This document shows, one piece after another, positions 58,571 through 64,000 of a stretch of 64,000 bases of DNA; positions within the stretch are counted from its first letter, which is position 1, and the number at the start of each line of letters is the position of its first letter. The translations under genes were made by a program, and so were the position numbers. This DNA is from Dillenia suffruticosa (lineage: Eukaryota > Streptophyta > Magnoliopsida > Dilleniales > Dilleniaceae): the NCBI GenBank assembly GCA_033439265.1, contig JAVTVX010000031.1, positions 19,078,001-19,142,000 of the forward strand, in the 5' to 3' direction. The notes below the pieces were generated by a model. It saw only the letters and a program-made list of their open reading frames with translations, was not told where the DNA came from and searched no databases.

Positions 58571-59428
58571 AAGGAGAGGAAAGTTGTAATTCCTGGTTTT
58601 GTGAATCAAATGATGCTTCTTTGAGCATATAGTCCAAAGCTACACCGACGCTAGAAGGGTAAGAGCTGTGGAAAAGTCGTGGAAAAATAGTAGCATAGAT
58701 ATTGGATGGAGATGAAGAAGACTTAAAAGGGGACAGATCAAGAAGACCTGCAATCAACTGCATAAATGCAAAAGTGGTGGTTGAGAGGTGCTATCACTTC
58801 CTCTCTATGCATCTGGTACGCCGACACTAGAAGGGTAAGAGCTGTGGAAAAGTCGTGGAAAAATAGTAGCATAGATATTGGATGGAGATGAAGAAGACTT
58901 AAAAGGGGACAGATCAAGAAGACCTGCAATCAACTGCATAAATGCAAAAGTGGTGGTTGAGAGGTGCTATCACTTCCTCTCTATGCATCTGGTACGCCGA
59001 CACTAGAAGGGTAAGAGCTGTGGAAAAGTTGTGGAAAAATAGTAGCATAGATATTGGATGGAGATAAAGAAGGGACCCCTGTTGGAGATCAAGAAGACCT
59101 GCAATCAACTCTATAAATGCAAACGGGGTGGTTGAAAGGTGCTATCACTTCCTTTCTATGCATTTACGCTTAACAAAGAGTGACTTGTTCCAATTTTTTT
59201 GTCTATCTTTCTCTCTCACAAATAAGCGTCTCAATCGTAGCACGTCATGATAATATATGTATACTTTTCTCCTCATTAAAGCTATGGGGTCTGTAATGTG
59301 ACAATCAAGTGAACATGAGATTTTAAGTGAAGAAATAAGCAACGTTGCTAAGTTTGGGGTGATCATAAATTTAAAAAATATCTACAATGGGTCAGCTTCC
59401 TACTAGTTGGGTTGCTTTCATGTGGTGG
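58571..59428 (-). repeat. Repeat R, copy 3 (inverted, internally expanded)
   Basis: Reverse complement of 43433-44114. It differs by carrying extra copies of an internal segment as tandem repeats (58651-59160). The ORFs on its minus strand are repeats of one another and not genes. Confidence 0.85.
58651..59160 (-). repeat. 176-bp tandem repeat, about 2.9 copies
   Basis: ctagaagggtaagagctgtgg occurs at 58651, 58827 and 59003, each 176 bp apart. The first two full units are nearly identical. The third diverges near 59065 (agggacccctgttggagatc) towards the sequence of copy 2 of R. The near identity indicates recent unequal crossing-over or replication slippage. Confidence 0.92.
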
Positions 59429-59429
59429 C

Positions 59430-60540
59430 AGACTTTAGTTCAAACGTAATGGTGGATATAGAACATTAAAGTCATAATAAATTAAATACAAGGGTACAGG
59501 TTTACAGAGAATAACCTGATTTCGATCTTGAATATGATGGAGTCTCATAAATATTTCTCATTAAAAAAAAAAAAAAAGAAATTTTCATCTAAAGAAATGC
59601 GCGTCGAGAAAAGGCAGATGTAACAGCGGGTAGAACCTTAAAGATGAAATCAAATGCTTAGATCTTCTTGTCCTTTTGAGGACACCTTCCCAATAATTAA
59701 TCCCAAACATGGATGTAAAGAAACCTTAAAAATTTTGACATAAAGTGTGAAAATAACTCTGGACAATGGATAAAAATGCATTATTAAAGTAATCTTTCAT
59801 GCCATACATGATGTGATTCACTTGATGTAACACCTAAAATTCATAACTAAGATCTATGGATGTTGGAAGTTAGTGGTAGAAAAATTAGTGAGATTATTGT
59901 TGTCAAACTTTATAAGAATAGGTGTGAAAGAAGGAAGAGTATTCTCTTTTCTTGCTAAGTTGGATTAAGATTATTTTCTTTTTCTTTTTCTTTTTCATAT
60001 TTGTTATGTTTCTCATGTTTCTTAAAAAATACAAAAAGAAAAAATGTAATGCTGTCAGTTAAATGGGTCAACAACTAAATAAATCAAGTTTTACATTTTA
60101 ATTTGATATTAACATATTTTAACTAATTTTTAATCAAATTATTAATATGTTTTGATGAACTCAAATAAAAATTTTACAAATAATTACTTAGAAGACATTA
60201 ACGTAGATTATGATGTAAAATTTAATTAAAATATATTAATGTAAATTCTACGCAAAATTTATTACATCCTCATCCTTAATTTTTTTCATACATCCTTAAT
60301 TTTTTCAAAGGCATACTTGTCTTTGTGCATGAAATATTGCAAATTTCCTTGAACCCAATTAAAGTGTGACAGGTATAAAAATTTGTTTCTCATAAAAGAT
60401 GGGCACTTGGATGCTGGGTGACGAGATTGACGGAAACAAAAACGGGGAAGCTGAACCAAATGCAAAATGATGTATAGTTTCGACGTTTTGCAAAAATAAA
60501 AGAAATAGGAACGTGAGAAAATGTGTGAGTATAACAAAAT
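59430..60540. other. AT-rich non-coding stretch
   Basis: No gene recognised on either strand. A poly-A run is at 59563-59578. Confidence 0.5.
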
Positions 60541-60770
60541 AAAAAAAATTATAAATATTAATTATTTTATGAAAATAATAGAATAATTATATTTTATAAT
60601 AACAATATAAAATAATGGAATATATAAATATTAATCATCAAAAAAATAATATTTTAAGAACGAAAATTAGTTTTAATATTAATTAATTTAATAGGTTAAA
60701 ATATTTTGAAAATAAAAATTATTTTATAAATATTTTGAGAATGAGGAAACGGGGAAGTTTTCGTGCATAA
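60541..60770 (+). repeat. Repeat S, AT-rich half, copy 3
   Basis: ttataaatattaattatttta, gaataattatattt and ggttaaaatattttgaaaat follow the order seen at 44340-44450 and partly at 41060-41150. The cttgggg part is missing. Confidence 0.55.
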
Positions 60771-61157
60771 GAGACCATCGAAGGGGACACAGCACTGCGA
60801 TTTCAATACTTGTGTCGGCCAGCTATACCCTTTCTTTTAAGAAAGAGATAATTACTACTCCGGTCTATAAACTTTTGCCTTTTATCATAAATTAATTTTT
60901 ATAATTAAATTACACCGTGACTCTTAACTTGCAACATTATATCGTATTGATTCTTTCATTTATGACGGTAATTATGTGACCATTAACTAATGATGTGGAT
61001 TAACGTGATATTCTACGGGATATATTGATTTATCATTGTCATGTCTGTATTAAAAGACATGTGATGCCATGTATATTATTGATGTGACAGTGTCACGTGA
61101 TCAAATTGCTGACGTGGCAGACCTGTCCAACTCCCCGTTCTCTCTCGACTAATCACC

Positions 61158-61544
61158 TTGCTGACCTGTTCAACTTCCTTGTCTTCTCCTCTTCCTCCTC
61201 CACCTTCAAACACCGACGATGACGGCAGCGATGACGATCGTCTTCTCCGTCACTCCTCTAAACCTGCTCCGTCCATGCATTCCTCTGCAACTCCTCCATC
61301 GTATGGAAAGTTCAACTGTCGTCCCGAGTCTCTAACGAAGCCTCCGATTCCGGTGTCTCCTCCGGCGATCATGAGAGAAGAGCCTCGTAAGTGGGAGGTT
61401 AAGGGTCTGAGGCATGACGATGACAATGACACTTCTCCCAATTTGAGTTCCGGTCCTTCTCCTGGGAAAATTTCTCGCCAGGCTCAGCTCTTGGCTGAGG
61501 TTCAATTCTCTCTCTCTCTCTCTCATTCCTCTCTCTCTATTTGA
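61158..61544 (+). CDS. Unrecognised Ser/Pro/Asp-rich ORF, probably a gene-fragment exon
   Basis: 128 codons. The N-terminal part is rich in Ser and Pro (LSSPLPPPPSNTDDDGSDDD). The middle reads EEPRKWEVKGLRHDDDNDTS, and a more conserved-looking end reads GPSPGKISRQAQLLAEV. GAG-GTTCAA at about 61499 could be a donor, after which a (CT)n tract begins; the last 15 codons are then not coding. I do not recognise the protein. Base composition and codon use differ from the AT-rich surroundings. It lies inside the candidate TIR element, which suggests transduplication. A remnant second exon may start near 61621 (aacccaaatgcccatgaag). Confidence 0.45.
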   Translation: MLTCSTSLSSPLPPPPSNTDDDGSDDDRLLRHSSKPAPSMHSSATPPSYGKFNCRPESLTKPPIPVSPPAIMREEPRKWEVKGLRHDDDNDTSPNLSSGPSPGKISRQAQLLAEVQFSLSLSHSSLSI

Positions 61545-62690
61545 ATTGTTTGAACTTTGCTTAATTTTGTGAGATTGTGTTCGTTTTGATTTGATTGTAT
61601 TATATTTTGGGTATGGGATAGAACCCAAATGCCCATGAAGAATAGACTTCTGCCAGCTTCTTGTGACCTCGCATCAGTAGCAGAATCTACAGCTACTATT
61701 TCAATGAAAGATATTGGCTCATCTCAGTTGAATCATCTATGGGATAGTATTTTTTTCCTTTTTTGTTTTTAAGTTTGCTTTGATATGCACCATTTGTATT
61801 TTCAGATCATGTGTAGCTTAGGGAAAAAAAGAATGTATTTTTGGGGATCAAATGATGACTCAACCTGTGGAAGAAACAAGTGAAGTGTGGGAAAATACTG
61901 GGGATATGTTTTCGGTTCAACCATGTTCCTGCAGCTGCCCATACCCATATGAAAAGTTGTCAATGCGGGTGGGGAACTGATTCAAAAATAATCCCAACAG
62001 GGCAAGAGGGCAGAACGTCCCTGATTCTTCTTGTTCATTGTCGTATTTCTTCCTCTGTGTTTGGATTTATGAGAATCCAAAGTTATGTTTATGGCTTAAC
62101 GCTAACCAGTAACAACTACATGTCATCCAAACATACAAGAAATCAGAAGAAAATGAAATGATGTTTGATCCAGAATTGCATGGGCATATGGTTGTTGTCA
62201 CAACAATTTATGGGGTTTTTTCCTTAATAATTCTTCTCACCTTCTTCACTTTCAATATCTCTCTCTCTCTCTCTCTCTCTCGCATTATGGGAATTGAAAA
62301 AGCAAGCAAGAATTAAAAAAGCAATCTGTCCGTTGCCATCGCTGCACCTTTTCTGCGGAAAATTTTGCTATGCTTCTTATTTTCTTTTTTGGTTTTATTT
62401 TTTTAATATTATTCTGAAAGATTGGAACAATGGGTTTTGGTTGTGGTTGTGGTGTTTTTTTTTTTTTTTTTTGGGACAAGGAATTTTTTTTTCCCGGCGA
62501 GGGGGTTGGTTTAGGGCTTATTTGGGTTTCCGACGAGGAGGAGAGGGTTCGGAGGGGTGGCATTCAGGGTAAGGAAAAGTCAGAGAGAGATAGAGAGGGA
62601 GAGGGGCATGGTGGAGCAATAAAGAAGAGAGAGATTATAAATTTATTGGAAAGCATGAAAATACCAGGATCCCAAAAAAAAACAAATAAA
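61545..62690. other. Interior of the candidate TIR element, no firm gene
   Basis: Has a (CT)n tract at 62262-62281, a poly-T run (62453-62472) and a GC-rich piece (62495-62575) ending attcagggtaagg, which looks like an exon border. No protein recognised. Confidence 0.35.
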
Positions 62691-63134
62691 TAAACTTGCT
62701 GATATGACAATGTAACGAGAATAATTAAACAACTTGACACTGTCATGGCAGCACTTGCTGACGTGGTCACATGGATATGTTTTGTGCTTGGCATGTCAAT
62801 ACCATGTCGGCGTCTGCACGTCCACCTAGATTACCATTGTCAACGCGTCATCATTTAACGTCATTTTATTATCGACAATCACCACGACATTATAATTTTA
62901 TAAATTTGAGAACTATAAAATAATAATTTAATTATAAGACTAATTTATAAAATTGAGACAAAATTTAAAGACCGAACATATAAATAATTCTTTGAAGAAA
63001 AGCTTAAAAAAATTTTCATCAGAAAATAAAAATATATCCAACGTCATTTTCAAGTAATTAAACATGAATATGGCATCTTAGCCCAACTTAATAATTGTTT
63101 GAATAATAGTGAGATTAATTAATATTTTGTCTCA

Positions 63135-63136
<2 letters not shown>

Positions 63137-63179
<43 letters not shown>
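63137..63179. repeat. (TA)n-(GA)n microsatellite in probable 5' UTR/promoter of receptor kinase
   Basis: An AT run followed by a GA run, 34 bp before the start codon. The pseudogene at 44751 has a (CT)n-(TA)n tract at the equivalent place (44647-44680). Confidence 0.85.
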
Positions 63180-63212
63180 GTTAGTTGGGGAAAAACATCT
63201 CAAGAAGATATC

Positions 63213-63312
63213 ATGAGGGAAAGAGAGATGCTTCTGTTATTGTTGGTTGTGGTCATTGGCTTTAGAGGGAGTGGTGTTGAAGCTCAAACAGCTCGCCTTC
63301 CTCAGAGTGAAC
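63213..63312 (+). CDS. First exon of a second malectin/LRR receptor-like kinase
   Basis: MREREMLLLLLVVVIGFRGS opens a signal peptide (basic N-end, eight-residue Leu/Val core), followed by EAQTARLPQSE. A donor AC-GTAAGT is at 63312/63313, phase 1. The pseudogene at 44.8 kb has the matching EAPHARLPASE with a phase-1 donor GTAAGT, and both starts follow agaagat(cg)atc. Plant LRR-VIII-2 kinases begin with a short secretory exon ending LP..E. The remaining exons lie beyond 64000, so it is not known whether the gene is intact. Confidence 0.7.
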
Positions 63313-63896
63313 GTAAGTATTATCATAAAGCTTCATACATATATGATTGGTTTTTGCAGTTTTCTACATGTTTTTTGTATTTACTTTGGCTTTTAGATTG
63401 ATCAATTTTTATCATTTGGCAATGAAAATCAGTATATAAAGAAGGGCGAGAAAAAGGTTTTTTTTCCCCCTACCCAATGCAATATAATATATATATGTAT
63501 GTATGTATGTATTTATATTTATATGTATATGTGAATAATGTAATAAGGCTTTCTTTGTACACACCAATCATGGAAAAATATATATATTCATTTCGTGTGC
63601 AGGTACTCATAAACATAATTATTTTTGTTATTATTTTTGTAAGTAAAGTTTGGGAAAAGAGAATAATATTCGAAAAAAAGTAAATCAGGTATTAAAATAT
63701 AAAGTTTGATTCATTCTTTTTCAAAAGTATTCAATCCTCGATTTTCTTTCCAATTTGAATAACTTAGTTGAACACATTGATATATGAAAACCGAATTAAG
63801 GTCAATTTTGGCAGCATAACTCATGAAATAGAGTAAGCTAATTGTACTCTCTTAGAGGCCTTTCTACGGATGGCCTCTTCTGGAACCGACCTTGCG

Positions 63897-63898
<2 letters not shown>
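63313..63898 (+). other. First intron (start) of the second receptor kinase
   Basis: AT-rich, with a (ATGT)n tract at 63485-63530. No further exon is recognised before the GT repeat. Confidence 0.45.

Positions 63899-63966
<68 letters not shown>
63899..63966. repeat. (GT)34 microsatellite
   Basis: An uninterrupted GT run of 68 bp near the right edge, likely length-polymorphic. Confidence 0.95.
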
Positions 63967-63967
<1 letters not shown>

Positions 63968-64000
63968 GTTCACAAGATAGAACTCCAAGCTAGCTTCCCT

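Larger units (their letters stand above)
60845..62991. mobile_element. Candidate non-autonomous TIR element (Pack-MULE-like) with captured exon
   Basis: The left end (gataattactactccggtctataaactttt ... ataattaaatta) and the reverse complement of the right end (aattatttatatgttcggtctttaaatttt ... ataattaaatta) match imperfectly over about 80-90 bp. Further matching patches reach about 290 bp in (cagtgtcacgtgat / cagtgtcaag; gctgacgtgg). Flanks tttaagaaa (60836-60844) and ttgaagaaa (62992-63000) agree at 8 of 9 bases, the target size of Mutator-like elements. No transposase is seen. The interior is GC-richer and looks genic. Confidence 0.45.

Noticed and set aside
58554..59108. Series of similar minus-strand ORFs (MLLFFHDFSTALTLLVSAYQ type)
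   Set aside because: They are generated by the 176-bp tandem repeat; the same frame recurs by period, and the R copies elsewhere break it.
43433..59428. Inverted arms of repeat R as a large inverted-repeat transposon
   Set aside because: The arms lack conserved termini or target duplications, and a third R copy at 40628 lies outside. The enclosed gene and element D have their own explanations.
62285..62693. Overlapping ORFs on both strands near 62.3-62.7 kb
   Set aside because: Driven by poly-T/poly-A and G-rich runs, no motif, and no support beyond a possible exon border.
1..64000. CRISPR arrays, bacterial operons, rRNA or tRNA genes
   Set aside because: The tandem repeats seen lack spacer structure, and the TGGTATCAGAGC sites are retroelement primer sites, not tRNA genes. 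All protein evidence is from plant transposable elements or a plant kinase.

Overview
This is plant nuclear DNA, from a heterochromatic stretch packed with transposable elements. The evidence is several Ty3/gypsy elements of the chromodomain-bearing Del/Tekay type, a Ty1/copia fossil, a plant L1-type LINE whose ORF2 ends in an RNase H domain, GT-AG introns, and a malectin-domain receptor-kinase pseudogene with a tandem paralogue. The species cannot be named from the sequence. No rRNA, tRNA, CRISPR or prokaryotic feature was seen. Element names A to F below are mine.

Layout. 1-10395: element A, a very young gypsy element (+). It has near-identical 2.6-kb LTRs, an intact gag, and a pol that is open except for one frameshift in protease. 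Its 5' LTR runs off the left edge. 10396-11350: AT-rich DNA with a small dispersed repeat. 11350-40620: one minus-strand LINE, cut into three pieces by later insertions. The 3' half of ORF2 (RT, zinc finger, RNase H) is at 11.4-14.63 kb, the ORF1/ORF2 junction at 33.59-33.94 kb, and ORF1 at 39.23-40.62 kb. Inside it lie decayed gypsy element B (14627-23916), 5'-truncated gypsy element C (23917-33593), a solo LTR F (26492-29256, target duplication AGTAT) inside C's RNase H, and a copia fossil (33942-39226).

40.6-44.7 kb: AT-rich DNA with duplicated repeat modules R and S. 44751-57412: a malectin receptor-like kinase pseudogene (+). Its last exon is split by gypsy element D (47842-57379, minus strand, target duplication ACCAG). 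57.4-60.8 kb: non-coding DNA with an inverted R copy expanded into 176-bp tandem repeats. 60845-62991: a candidate terminal-inverted-repeat element carrying a captured proline/serine-rich exon. 63213-63312: signal-peptide exon of a second receptor kinase of the same family, continuing past the right edge.

How the parts relate. All gypsy elements belong to one broad lineage: tRNA-iMet primer site, gag and pol in separate frames, chromodomain, and LTRs sharing the palindrome CGTAGCTACG. In A, C and D, conserved GT and AG sites lie at the same codons on either side of the gag/pol gap, and splicing would fuse Gag to protease in frame. This candidate regulated intron is the most interesting signal here. 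D is a mosaic, with B-type LTR, gag and RT joined to A-type integrase at the point where the integrase zinc domain is deleted. B and D share the same nonsense codon in RT. The junctions, target duplications and missing LINE segment give a consistent order of insertions and one large deletion between B and C.
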